Source: Endomychus coccineus (Eukaryota > Arthropoda > Insecta > Coleoptera > Endomychidae). Taken from it: a DNA stretch of 64,000 nt. Below, one piece after another: positions 1 through 10,859 of the stretch (positions are counted from its first letter, which is position 1; each line of letters starts with the position of its first letter). The translations under genes were made by a program, and so were the position numbers. The stretch is from NCBI GenBank assembly GCA_958510875.1, contig OY294067.1, positions 250,867,736 to 250,931,735 of the forward strand. The letters run 5' to 3'. Under the pieces are notes generated by a model. The model did not search any database. It saw only the letters and a list, made by a program, of their open reading frames with translations, and was not told the origin of the DNA.

Positions 1-831
1 TCTAGCAATGCTTCTATTAGAATTAACTATACCTGTAATAACATTTCTATTTAATATTATTATAATATGATGCAGGTAACTTTGAACATGAAATAGAGGA
101 AGTTGTAGAATGCGGATAACTTCCTTTAATGTAGGTTCGGAATGTAGGTGCATGGGTGAAGGATCTCGTTACAATAAGTAGGTATATATACAACTGAAAG
201 TTGTTAACACCGCCTGGTAGACTTTTTGTGGTTCGTTATGTAAATGGAAACCGCAAAGTTTCTTAAGATCTTGTAGCTATTAGAAATTATTATTAAAACA
301 TGAACTGGGTGCCATCGTACAGTATAGCGGTATGTAAAGGAAGGGACTGGGCTGATCGGTGGCATTATGCCCAAATGTGCGGCGAGTAATGCATGTAAGT
401 GTTTTGTAAGTAGCGAGCCGAGATCCGGGGGCCATACTAAGCAGCCTAGTAATGGCAAGAACGCCATCTGGGCCTAGCCAAGGGTTAAGTGCTTGAGTCC
501 GACTGGCAATATTCCGCTTTCTTAACATCCAACTTCTCTTTCTTCCGACAAATGCGGATATTCTTATCAACAGATGTACTATTATATCTCTGGAAAGATT
601 TATTTTCTCTCTGCAATGTTATAGAAATTAAGGAGAATTCGTCTACATGGCTGCTCACATATACAGTCAGGGAGTTTGAGTTGAAAGATCAGTATCTTGT
701 AAATAATATTCTGACAAGGACATTTCTGAGCCAACTTGTCTAACGCATTCTTACTGCTGTATTATTTTCAATTGAATCATTGACACTTGACAGTTGATAT
801 ATTGGAGTAGAGTATGTTTCAGAGAACTGTA
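1..831. other. No supported gene
   Basis: A+T-rich DNA without a recognisable coding region. The stretch at about 300-490 is more G+C-rich than its surroundings and has the look of a transposon tail, but no motif identifies it. The small open frames here overlap on opposite strands and resemble no family I know. Confidence 0.4.
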
Positions 832-833
832 TA

Positions 834-1428
834 CAGGGTGTCCTCGAACTGCGTGGCTAAAATAAAACCGAAGATTCTTTGATTCGAAAAAAATTTGATG
901 AGCCTTTTTACTTTTGCCCCAAGTGCCGGTAGAGGGCTTCGAAGTTGCAAAAATAATTTTGTTTTTTCGGTATAACTTGAGAACGTGATGGAGGACTTTT
1001 ACAATATTTGGCAGGTGAGTTACTGTCAATAATAGCCGTTTTTGAGAGCGGAGCATAGAGCCTTAGAGACCATAGAAATGGCTCAAACGTGAGGATGTAA
1101 CGGGAAAAGTGTCTAGAACTTTTTTGTGGTCAATGTAATTCACTCTATATTTTTTACGTAGATACCTTATCTAATTTGAAAACTTTTCTTACTCTTAGAA
1201 AATTTTGATAAAATCAACGGATTAGCTTGAAAAAAATAATTTTCGAGTCTCTGCAATTTTGGCTTACTAATTTTACTTGATTAAAATACCTTAGTTGCCT
1301 TTGCTTTTCTAATGTCATTTTGGCATTTGGAGAATTTATTCTCAAAACTGTCAGTTTTTACTTTGCTTTTCGTAAAAATTTTATAAAATTATGGCTCAAA
1401 ATTTCACTAACACTGAAATGGTTAATAT
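834..1428. repeat. Left long TIR of the mariner-type element
   Basis: This arm pairs with 2549-3160. It runs past the non-coding end into a copy of the first ~13 transposase codons: an ATG at 1391 is followed by GCTCAAAATTTCACTAA, matching the real start at 2586 on the other strand. The element therefore carries two opposed copies of its own start region. Confidence 0.88.
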
Positions 1429-1536
1429 CTCGGTAAAACACGAATAATAAAAACAATAGAAATGGGGAAACGATGCGATTATTTAGGAAAAACAAATGCT
1501 AAATTAAAAGAAACAACAAAACTTTTTGGGAAATCG

Positions 1537-2586
1537 CTAAGGCATCAATTGTTCGAAATGTTGCCCATTTTCCTGAATACACAAATTAATTCGTTTCAAG
1601 AAATTGGATTGAACTCTGGCTAGTACTTCAGGATCATTCCTCAATAAATCCGCTTCATGATTAATTCGTTGCAACAATTCCTCTCGTGTGTTTACTGGAG
1701 CTGCATAAACTTTTGACTTCAAAGCGCCCCATAGAAAGAAGTCGCAGGGCGTCAAATCAGGGGAGCGGGCCGGCCAGTTCACTGGTGCATCGTGTCCTCT
1801 ACCTATCCAGCGATCTGGATATTCCGCATTCAAATGTCGCCCCACAGCTAATTTGAAATGAGGAGGTGCACCATCATGGATAAACCAGGCCACGACGAAT
1901 GTGTAAGGGCAAGTCTTCCAACAGTTCAAGTAGCCTTTGTTCCAAAAAGTTCAAGTAGTTCTCCCCGTTCAATCTATCGGGTATAACGGTAGGGCCAATA
2001 ATAAAGTTATCCACAATTCCAACCCAAACATTGATTTTAGTTTGATTCTGAAAATATGTAACTTCCGTTTCATGAGGATTTTCATCAGCATAGAAATGTT
2101 CATTATGGAGGTTAAAAAGAGCACATCTCGTGAAAGTATCTTCGTCCGTGAACAGAATTCTTCTACAAAAATTGGGGTTTGCGTTTTGTCTTTGGACAAT
2201 AAGCCGACAGAAATCTAGCCGATGACCTGGATCCATGGGCAATAAGTCTTGAACTGTTTTAATATGATAGGGATGCAACAGTTCTTCTTTCAGTACATTA
2301 TGAACTAATGATTTTGAGGCTCCAATACGAAGTCCCAAACATAGTGTGCTTATCCCAGGTTCAGTTTCAACCGCTTCCAGTATCGCTTCTTCGAGCTCTA
2401 ACGTCCTTCTTGTCCGTCTGCGTCCAGTTTCTCTGCGATTAGCTTCAAATTTGCCAGTTTCGCGAAGGTTTGCCGATTTGGAATTCTGCGATGCGGATAT
2501 CTTTCCCTTCTCTGGCCATTGCAACGACAAAGTCCATAAATCAATAACATATCAACCATTTCAGCGTTAGTGAAATTTTGAGCCAT
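1537..2586 (-). pseudogene. Mariner-like DDD transposase with N-terminal DUF4817-type helix-turn-helix, frameshifted
   Basis: A transposase of this family cuts and pastes its own element in the nucleus. The ATG at 2586 opens a DUF4817-like DNA-binding segment (MAQNFTNAEMVDMLLIYGLC, then a basic Y..RR.PNRQTF stretch). The frame is lost before 2398 and continues one frame over (2530-1874), with a second helix-turn-helix region and the catalytic core LFTDEDTFTR followed by LHNEHFYADENPHE. A second shift near 1900 returns to the original frame for IHDGAPPHF and SPDLTPCDFFLWG. All three catalytic aspartates are visible. The second (HDG) and third (PCD) are separated by 43 residues, more than the 34 of classical mariners and closer to the DD41D-type relatives. 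The two frameshifts cancel, but the copy cannot make a full protein. Total length would be about 345 residues, normal for the family. Family assignment is strong; exact subfamily is inference. Confidence 0.88.
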
Positions 2587-3160
2587 AATTTTATAAAATT
2601 TTTACGGAAAGCAAAGTAAAAACTGACAGTTTTGAGAATAAATTCTTCAAATGCCAAAATGACATTCGAAAAGCAAAGGCAACTAAGGTATTTTAGTCAA
2701 GTAAAATTAGTAAGCCAAAATTGCAGAGACTCGAAAATTAATTTTTTCAAGCTAATCCGTTGATTTTATCAAAATTTTCTAAGAGTAAGAAAAGTTTTCA
2801 AATTAGATAAGCTATCTACATAAAAAATATCGAGTGAAAAAAGTTCTGGACACGAGTGAAAAAAGTTCTGGACACTTTTCCCGTTACATCCTCAAGTTTG
2901 AGCCATTTCTATGGCCTCTAAGGCTCTGTGCTCCACTCTCAAAAATGGCCATTATTGACAGTAACTCACCTGCTAAATATTGTAAAAGTTCTTCATCACG
3001 TTCTCAAGTTATACCGAAAAAACAAAATTATTTTTGCAATTTTGAAGCCCTCTACCGGGTAAACAAGACACTTGAGACAAAAGTAAAAAAGCTCATCAAC
3101 TTTTTTTCGAATCAAAGAATCTTCGGTTTTATTTTGGCCACGCAGTTTGAGGACAACCTG
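2549..3160. repeat. Right long TIR of the mariner-type element
   Basis: Inverted partner of 834-1428. It contains the true transposase start (ATG at 2586, minus strand), so transcription and translation of the transposase begin inside the repeat. Confidence 0.88.
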
Positions 3161-3162
3161 TA

Positions 3163-3603
3163 TAGTCTCACGTGACTAGGTGACACTCTTGACACTGACC
3201 AATGACGATACATGAAGTTCAATGCCAAAACTTTGAAAAACATATGAAAAAGGTTGAAAAAGTTTCATCATAATAATCTTTCGTTATTTCTATTTTCTCA
3301 ACGTGGAGGGTACGTGTTTACATTTCCTTTATTTTGCTGTGGTCAGGGAAAAGACAGCGCAAGAAAAAGGATAATTCTCACAAATGTTTTAGCTGCACAT
3401 TCTATACCAACAATTTGGAATTAAAATCCGCTACTATATTTAATAAGCCTCACGGATGCAAGCGAAGAAAATTATGCATAGCTTGGTACAAAAGGAGTAG
3501 CGAATGGTTCAAACCGAAATGCTCTTTAAAGCAGACTTTATTTTTAGTAATACTCAAAATATACTGTGCAAATAGGCATTTGCTCGACTCTCAGAAGTTT
3601 ATC
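3163..3603. other. No supported gene
   Basis: Spacer between two TA-flanked elements. One 97-residue open frame (3334-3627) has no recognisable motif and runs into the next element, so I do not call it a gene. Confidence 0.4.
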
Positions 3604-3605
3604 TA

Positions 3606-5122
3606 CACAGTAAAAAATTTAGAGTGAAAATTTAACTCTAAGTAACACTAAAAATATTCTATATAGGTCCAATGTTTTTAGTGTGAAATATTCACTCTGC
3701 ATCTAGAGTAAATTTTAATGGTAACTTTACTCTAACGTTAGTGTTAAATAGTCGCTTTATTTAGAGTATCTTTTACACTACAGCAGATTAGATGCAACAT
3801 AACCCAGAGTTGGAAACAAATCTAGCTAGTGTTCAAATATACACTGAGAAACTCTAAATTGTGTGAATTAACAAATGTAAGTGTATCCAAATTACTATTT
3901 TAGTGTAATATTACACTGACTTTGGTAAAAAAAATACCGTTTTCAGTGTATGTTAACTCTACCCAGTGTTGGATTTACACTGATTTTGGTAAACAAAATA
4001 CTGTTTTTAGTGTAGGTACGTTAACTCTAGCTCTGCACTAACTAGTGTTGGGTAAATGAAGAATACACTACTTGCGAATACAAAATGTTTATTCAAAAAT
4101 AAGTTTATGGCATAATAGCTACAACTGAGCAATTCCGATGAATACTATCGAATATATGATACATAAAAATTAAACAGTATTTTAAAAATAATATAAAAGT
4201 CAGAGCTAACCAAATTGTTCGTATGCTTCATATATAGTGTTGCTCCACTTTGGCCACCTTCGAGCAATGAATATACTTCAGCTTAATAAAATTCATCATA
4301 TAGGTTACCTGTAACATATTATCTTTGTGAGAATATAATCCATTATACATATTTGACTATTCGATCAATATAACCCACACTTCAGTATTTGCAATGTAGG
4401 GTCACAACTGAACCATCACAAAATGGCAGTGAATGTAATATCAAAAAATAATGTATGATGTACCTCACTATTAGGTTATGTCTACTATGACTGGCTAAGC
4501 TCAGTAATATAAAGGCATTACTATTGGTATTTATTAGAACAAGGTGTACGAGTAACTTTCCAGTCGGTGGTGCCTCCGATTAATATTATGAATCAGAAAT
4601 TGGGGTTAAGGCGTTTTATTTGAACTAAAACACATTTCATCACCTCTATTATTTGGACTATGTCCAGTTTACTAGTAAGTAGATTATATTAAGAAGATTA
4701 AACAACAACACTTACCTTATAAGAACAAATAAAGCTACACATGTCACGATTTAAGTCCAGTAAACACACAACACAGGTTGAAGCTTGAAGAAAGGATAAA
4801 AGCCGCTAACGTAAAGCCAATGCGTGTTGGATGCGGATTGAACCGAACGGCATTTCGCAATTGGCTTGACAGTGTCAGAACACTCTAGTTAGTGTAATAT
4901 TTCTATGCATTTGATACTCCTAGTGTAGCCTAGAACATTCCACACTAAAACAATTTAAATGTAATTTTGTAGTGTGAGTAATGAACATTAAAAAGTAGAA
5001 CTAGAGTAGTTTAGCTCACCAATTCTAGTGTTACAAAAAATAGTCATTTAACACTTAAAATTCACTCTAAATTTTTCATCCATTACACTAGCTGTTTTAC
5101 ACGGACCAAATTTCTTACTGTG
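3606..5122. mobile_element. Non-autonomous TA-flanked TIR element with dense AGTGT/AGAGT subterminal motifs
   Basis: The left end reads CACAGTAAAAAATTT and the right end is its near-perfect inverse (AAATTTCTTACTGTG). Both are flanked by TA (3604-3605 and 5123-5124). Inside the left end (about 3606-4075) the pentamers AGTGT and AGAGT, counting both strands, occur about 25 times in 470 bp. About 11 more lie in the right 240 bp (4870-5100), and almost none lie in the middle. A ~65-bp stretch is duplicated in tandem at about 3912-3975 and 3977-4040. No transposase is encoded. Evenly spaced short motifs at both ends are what one expects of transposase binding sites, so a Tc1/mariner-type autonomous partner is inferred from the TA duplication. 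Confidence 0.75.
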
Positions 5123-5419
5123 TACTACTCCAGAGGAAACTTTGATTATTAAATTGAAATTTGTGTTCTTGTGATATTGTTGTCTTGATTATGACAACAT
5201 CTAGAAAAGTAAACACTTAGCTCTCTTAGGCTTCAATCTACTTATCTTTTTGGGAATACCTGTGTATACTTTTATTATACATTTGGATTTAACAAAGAAT
5301 AGATTTCTACACAGCTACTCCAGAAGGACATATGTGGTTTTTTACTAATGATGTTTACAGAATAGTAGTAGAGAACTCATGGTTTTATTTGATGTCTTTC
5401 TGAATACATCACTTTCCAA
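5123..5419. other. No supported gene
   Basis: A+T-rich spacer; nothing recognised. Confidence 0.4.
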
Positions 5420-6680
5420 CCTTTATTCATATAAAGGTATCAGGAACAACCTCACTCGGCAAAGAGTTCCACAACATCACCGTTCGATAGAAAAATTGAG
5501 CCTGGAAGAAACAAGTTCAACAGTGGAGGGGTGACCAGCTTGGTTTCATCTAGACCTGGAATCTCTCTCGTGGTGGAATAAAAAATCAGATTTCTGGTGA
5601 ACACCGACCATGTGCTATGAAAAAGGAGAGATCGCCCACATTTCTACTATGTTTTAGAAAGGTCAATGAATTCGTGCGTTACATCATCAATTAGACGAAT
5701 AACCTCTTCTGAATAGAATTCAAGACCTTCGGCATATGTTTGTGAGCTGAACTGCGGATATGGTAACAATATTCAAGGACAGGTCGAATCTGTGCTTTGC
5801 AGATTATGAGGAACTGCTGAGTTGTGAAATAACCTTGGCGCGGAATAGAAAAGCATGTTTTTGTGGAGCGGTTTTGGCAATGGACCTCACTTAGTCGCCC
5901 CCTGTGAGACAGATGGTGCTGTTAGTGGTCATGTCGAGCACGGATATGGATTACTTTATAGGAATAGTTGTACCTGATATCATCATTTCAAAATTCTTGC
6001 CAGATCTTCATTCATTGAACCGACCATTATCTATTTGCCCTTCTGACTTCATTCGATAATATAGAGGCTCTAGATGAGAAAGCAGTATGGAGTTTATCTG
6101 CAAAGAATTCTAAGTGTGACAACCAGATCAATAACTGTCTTGCTCTGCTGAGTGTAGTTTAAACCTTCAGCTTATGTTAGGGTGCTGAACTCCTAACATG
6201 TGAACAGTATTCCGGGACAGATTGTATTTGTACTTTGAAGATCCTGAGGAGCTACTGGAATGTAAACTAGCTCTTGAGATGGAATAGAAAACCAAGATTC
6301 TGTGAAGCAGTTTCCGCAAAGGACCTCACATGATCGCCGTTTAGTGGTGATTTCTTGCATGGATATTGAGGAATAGTGTACCTGTCATGGTCATATTAGG
6401 GATTGTGGTATCCGATTTATGGAGAAAAACAAGGTTGAGTTTTGGTTGCAGCAAACTCTACTAAATTATCAGATCCTTATTTCAAAATTCTTGCCAGATC
6501 TTCATTTATTGCTTAGACCTGACTGTCAAGTACACCATCAGCCGCAAAGTTATAAACGGGACAGCAACGGGGCAACAGATGGTTGATAGAGTAGAAACAA
6601 AGCTGGTGCCAAGACAAATCCCTGTGGAAAAACAGCGTTAATAGTCCCATAGTATTTGGTCAGTATTAGTGAAAGATATA
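5420..6680 (-). pseudogene. Decayed non-LTR (LINE) reverse transcriptase 3' region, internally duplicated
   Basis: Reading the minus strand downwards, about 6680-6600 gives a degenerate FPQGFVLAPALFLLY, the conserved PQGS-LSP-LF motif of LINE reverse transcriptases. Near 5800-5700 is LEYCYHIRSSAHKHMPK, the conserved LEYC-H-W-GAP segment downstream of the catalytic core. Near 5480-5430 is MLWNSLPSEVVPD, the typical LWNSLP tail. Stops and frameshifts are frequent. The segment around 5731-6027 is repeated at about 6168-6520 at lower identity (both copies hold TTCAAAATTCTTGCCAGATC at 5989 and 6481), so this is two overlapping copies or an internal duplication. A Jockey/CR1-like clade is inferred. 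A related copy lies at 40.0-41.05 kb and a short piece at 30.4 kb. Confidence 0.7.
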
Positions 6681-7749
6681 TCAATCTAAAAGTAAAAATA
6701 CTCATATAACAAGTCTGAATCACTACAAGGGTACAGAACGTAAGTCCTTCAAGTAATTGTAATTAGTGTCTGATAATCAAAGGAGGAATGAAAAAAAAAA
6801 GCGGTGTTGGTGATTTATCTTTTCTACCAAATTCAGAAACAATATTCCAAAAATTGAAAAAATAAAGATTTTGAATAAAAAAATTCAACCTTAACACCTT
6901 GTAGTTGAAACACGCTCTACATTTGGACAATACGTATTTATGTGAAACGCTCTATCCCAGAGCACTAATTTGCACCATTGTATGTATAGTTAGATGAATA
7001 GATGCTCGTCTACATTTTATAGGTTAATATAGTATTAAATATCATATACTTAACTGATATTGCCCATTTATGAGATGATATTTGGATTACACCTGATTCA
7101 ATCATTGATGATGTATGATAGATTAAACAACAATTACTTCAGCTATGGTCCAATGAAAGTTTGTCCCCTTTAGTGTTTATCCTTTATATCCCCTTTATAG
7201 TGTTAATCATGCTGATACAGCAATATCTATTACGAGAGAATGAAATTAACCCAGAGTAAACTGAATAGTCTAGGTCAGAGAATGTTATTAACGACGCCTA
7301 TGCGTTTGTCAACTAACAGTATACGGGAAAATTATTTTATCAACAGGCAATAAAGGTTTGTATGTGGTTACGAACCACATCAAGCTTCTTCGTTATATTA
7401 CAAAGTAGATTCTTTATGTATTTAGCATGAATCATGCAACTCTGTTACTAGATTCATCCTATCATAATTAGTTGTATTTCATAGGGGGCCTACACAGTAC
7501 CTGCACGCAACTTGTAACTCAGCAAAAATAAAGTACAAAACAACATATTAAACATGTCATGTGAAGAGCAGGTATCATTTCTACGATGTAATATGATTCC
7601 TCACTATCTACAGTGCTTACAGATTTTCAATGTAGGGCGATTTCATTGTCAATTTTATTCAGAGTAGGGAGTTTAAAATATGTTATGAATTGACATTTCA
7701 CAATAATATTTGGTTTTTGACTATCGCAAATGATGACTTTAACATCCCT
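6681..7749. other. No supported gene
   Basis: A+T-rich non-coding DNA with no recognised motif. Confidence 0.4.
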
Positions 7750-7985
7750 CAGGTACCGTTACTTCGGAGAAGGAAAACTGCTCCCAGAAGAACTTATGGA
7801 AGCCAGCGTTAGCAATATTCAGGGTTTTTGGCGGGCCACACACCTGCTAGAATAGAATCACTTCTGACCACGGGGCGCACAATGGGCCCAACTAAGAGGC
7901 CTAAGTGTATTTGAGGGTTAAGCCCTCATTTGATGATGATGACGATGATGATGATGATGATAATGATGATGACGAATATCTCATA
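7750..7985 (+). mobile_element. Probable LINE 3' end with a (GAT)n tail
   Basis: A more G+C-rich block (7750-7930) opens with a frame reading KLLPEELMEASVSNIQGFW, ends at stop codons, and passes directly into an impure GATGAT microsatellite (about 7930-7977). A coding remnant followed by a simple-repeat tail is typical of I-superfamily LINE 3' ends. Assignment rests on this layout and is tentative. Confidence 0.4.
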
Positions 7986-8928
7986 GAATGTGAAACAATC
8001 ATATAAAATCAGCAACCAAATCAAATGATTCACGAAAAACAACTTTTCCACGCACACTATCTATTTCCCAAGCGGCAACACTAGTTCCTAATTTCCAACT
8101 TCCTCTATTCATTATGTATAACACTTTTGCTTCATTTGCATATTTAATTAATTAGTCCAAGCTTTTCTTTGTTTATAATTAACAGAATGAAATATTTCTG
8201 AATGAATAATTGTAATCTATTGATTCTATCTTTAATCAGAGCTAGTTCTCATATTCCGTGGTGAATATTTAGTTGAATCAAAGTAGGTATATACTTTCGG
8301 AATACAGTTCCGATGTTGTTATCATATTTATTAATATGATATCATATTAAAAATATTATGTGTTAAAGAGGTTCCGCAGTGTTAGCGGGGGAAAATATAA
8401 GAATAGCAAGCGGAGGGCGAGAGCGGAGGTCTGGAAACGCTGTAAATATTGCCGGTTGGAGTATACCTAAACACATGTAAAAATAATAACAGTTCCTCAA
8501 AGAATGGCTATTGTAAAAATATTAGAGTATTTAAGTAGTTTTAATAAAAAAGTAGTTTTAATTGCTAATTTTCAGGTATTTTTTCATTTGAAGATTTAAC
8601 CAGGTCCCCATAAGTTTTCATGTTAAAATGTTGTTTTTTTGACTCGATATGTTTAAAAAACGGTGTAGTGAAACTCTCCAAACAATTAGACGTATTCTTA
8701 TATTGTTATTCTCAACCGTCTGTGAAAATTTCAGAAAATTTTATCGTAAAAAACTATCTATCGAGCCTGCTTAAATTTACTGGAATGCAGAGTGATCTCA
8801 CTGTTAGGTCTTAACCTTACGAGCATGCGCAGCGTACCGACCGACCTCCTAGTTATAAGAATAGAATGTAGAGCTTGGTTAAACATTGCGAGGCTGATAA
8901 TAATAAAGATTCTTGACCCAGTATGAAT
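7986..8928. other. No supported gene
   Basis: Mostly A+T-rich. A short G+C-richer patch lies at 8370-8450. The 64-residue frame at 8620-8814 matches nothing I recognise. Confidence 0.4.
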
Positions 8929-8979
8929 TATATATAAAAATTCTCGGGAAATAGGTCACATTAACACTGTTAAATTTTC

Positions 8980-9021
8980 GTCTTCACGTACGTTTCGGTC
9001 TCACGACCATCATCAGAAGAC
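8980..9021 (-). ncRNA. Hammerhead ribozyme motif (left PLE arm)
   Basis: On the minus strand the core CTGATGA (9016-9010) is followed by a 4-bp helix II (GGTC/GACC) closed by a GTGA tetraloop, then GAAAC. Flanking GTCTTC and GAAGAC can pair to form the outer helix. Helix III would be a minimal CG-TA-CG hairpin. The residue expected at the cleavage position is G, which the NUH rule disfavours, so this copy may be inactive. Confidence 0.75.
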
Positions 9022-9186
9022 TTATTATGTCTAAAACTTGATTACTTAAAACTAATTGTATTACACAAAGCGTTCAAATCGCACCAATTTCAATTAAAAT
9101 GCCCACGTCGCCGAAACGAACAGAAACACGATTAAACGAAATTGTAAACCTCAATGCTATAGTAAAATTATCAAATCAAAGTTTTT

Positions 9187-9606
9187 TTGGAAAAGTACGA
9201 TATAAATGTCGCACATAAACCTACTAACTGTGTTGGAAAATATTTCTCAAATCTAAAGCCTTTAATACCTAAAGATAAACAGACCCACACAGTATACAAA
9301 TTAAATTGTTTAGATTGCGATGGGACTTATACTGGAATCTCTAAACAATATTTACAAAAAAGAATGTACGGTCATAGGTATAGCACAAAAAACAAAAACT
9401 TAGAAAATTCCACCGCCATTGCTAAAGACTGCTTTGATTATAACCATCAATTCGATTACAATAATGTTAATATTCTAACAAAGGAAACCAATTATTATAA
9501 AAGATCTATTTTGGAGATGATTCACATAAAACGTGACTCCAAATCTGTAAATCATAGGACGGATACGCAAAATCTAAGTCATATCTATGCAAATTATATC
9601 AAATAA
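9187..9606 (+). pseudogene. PLE C-terminal GIY-YIG endonuclease fragment
   Basis: The frame reads VYKLNCLDCDGTYTGISKQY at residues 37-56, the GIY-YIG nuclease motif of Penelope-like reverse transcriptases (usually Y-x(n)-C-x2-C-x3-YIG), with the CLDC pair that binds zinc or shapes the fold in PLEs. It continues with KRMYGHR, where the catalytic arginine region lies, and AKDCFDYNHQFDY near residues 78-90. In a full PLE this domain follows the reverse transcriptase in one ~800-residue protein and nicks target DNA. Here about 139 residues remain, with no upstream reverse transcriptase. The canonical YIG is YTG in this copy. It opens just after the left arm, so the 5' part of the element was lost when the inverted arm formed. 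Confidence 0.82.
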
Positions 9607-9979
9607 TATCTCTTGCAAATTCCTACATGCCTCGTTATAATGTTAATAGTATATATTTAGGTAGAATGTCAAGTATACCTCCTGTCACGACAAAACCTTT
9701 TTCTATTAGCTCGTAAATCTAACATCTGGTTTGAAAATGTATACTCAAAAATTAAATTTTATTTGTCTCGTCTTAGTCGATCACTTCTGTGTTGACATGA
9801 ATACGCTTTTATTAAGAAATCTTCTTAGCAGTGGATTTTTGATAATTTTACTATAGCATTGAGGTTTACAATTTCGTTTAATCGTTTCGACGACGTGGGC
9901 ATTTTAATTGAAATTGGTGCGATTTGGACGGTTTGTGTAATACAATTAGTTTTAAGTAATCAAGTTTTAGACATAATAA

Positions 9980-10021
9980 GTCTTCTGATGATGGTCGTGT
10001 GACCGAAACGTACGTAAAGAC
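9980..10021 (+). ncRNA. Hammerhead ribozyme motif (right PLE arm)
   Basis: CTGATGA at 9985-9991, helix II GGTC/GACC with loop GTGT, then GAAAC (10005-10009) and a CGTACG mini-hairpin followed by TA. This leaves GUA at the expected cleavage site, which satisfies NUH. The outer helix is GTCTT (9980-9984) with AAGAC (10017-10021). All core residues of a minimal type-I hammerhead are present, so this copy could self-cleave. Confidence 0.8.
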
Positions 10022-10076
10022 GAAAATTTAGAACAGAGTGTTAATGTGACCTATTTCCCGAGAATTTTTATATATA

Positions 10077-10583
10077 GCTGATAATAGTACAAGTGAACTA
10101 CCTTGGTTATATTATCAGTGTGGGTTATCCAATGTGTACTCATGGCATCAATTGATGGCTGTATTAGTGATGTTGATAGCGGTGACACATGAACATTGTT
10201 GAAAACAATTCCTCTGTTTTCCGATCATGAACAAATATTTATTGCAAACATAAAATTTCCAGTGAATTCTGTTATGCTGCTAAAATCAACAAATCTGTTA
10301 TATTCCGACAAATGTTTACGGCACACGTTAGTTCCTCACCGAGCTAAATAATGATCCATTGACCGGTATTCTAGTGCACACATGTTTGTATATGATTAAA
10401 ACGAATATTTTCACTTATGGGTATAGATGTTTAATTCAATGGCTTTGCTTCTGAATATACTAAAATCGTTTTTTTGACTCTGTTGAATCATGATAAAACG
10501 TTTATGTTGAAACATAATCTATTATAACTGGAAAAAATTGCTGTATTCGACTAGCGCCAAAAAGTTAAGTTAGTATTTTGTAA
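10077..10583. other. No supported gene
   Basis: A+T-rich spacer between PLE-type remnants; nothing recognised. Confidence 0.4.
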
Positions 10584-10640
10584 TATCTGCTTGAAGAAGC
10601 TACTGTGTTAGCGAAACTATTTACATTTAGTGTATTAACT
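10584..10640 (+). ncRNA. Degenerate hammerhead-like motif
   Basis: CTTGAAGAAGCTACTGTGTT followed by AGCGAAAC resembles a hammerhead with helix II GCTA/TAGC and an intact GAAAC, but the CTGATGA core reads TTGAAGA. The same sequence recurs as an inverted pair at 48.9-49.0 kb. Confidence 0.35.
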
Positions 10641-10859
10641 GTGTTAGTTAAATATAAATAGACAAAATCTAAATTTTCCCATGTATCTTCTTTCTCATGC
10701 AAATTTCGTCTGTAGTAGCTCCAAGTTATTTTGTACAGTATAATCTTTTCTTTAAAATTTTGTATTTAAAACTTATAAGTTTGCAAAAACAAGAGAAATG
10801 TACCACTTAGTGCTAACGTTCTCGTAGTAACCTCAACAAACTAATAAACTATTGAAGAG

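Larger units (their letters stand above)
834..3160 (-). mobile_element. Mariner-type DNA transposon with ~600-bp terminal inverted repeats
   Basis: The ends read CAGGGTGTCCTC on the left and, reverse-complemented, CAGGTTGTCCTC on the right. Each is flanked by TA (832-833 and 3161-3162), the target duplication of the Tc1/mariner superfamily. The inverted repeats run 834-1428 and 2549-3160 and match closely throughout except for scattered substitutions and a short duplication (GAGTGAAAAAAGTTCTGGACAC occurs twice near 2832-2875). One minus-strand transposase pseudogene fills the centre. The element is 2,327 bp, longer than a typical 1.3-kb mariner mainly because of the long repeats. Boundaries are seen directly; the superfamily follows from the TA duplication and the transposase. 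Confidence 0.9.
8929..10076 (+). mobile_element. Penelope-like element remnant flanked by inverted pseudo-LTRs
   Basis: Two ~245-bp arms, 8929-9175 (minus orientation) and 9838-10076 (plus), are inverted copies of one sequence enclosing a GIY-YIG coding fragment. Penelope-like elements characteristically carry pseudo-LTRs that may be direct or inverted, with a hammerhead ribozyme inside. Both arms here contain one. The reverse transcriptase is missing; only the C-terminal endonuclease region survives. Confidence 0.85.

Noticed and set aside
1937..2218. Plus-strand and third-frame ORFs over the mariner transposase
   Set aside because: Shadows of the minus-strand transposase.
7930..7977. GAT repeats as a coding poly-Asp/Met tract
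   Set aside because: Impure simple repeat at a LINE-like end; no gene around it.
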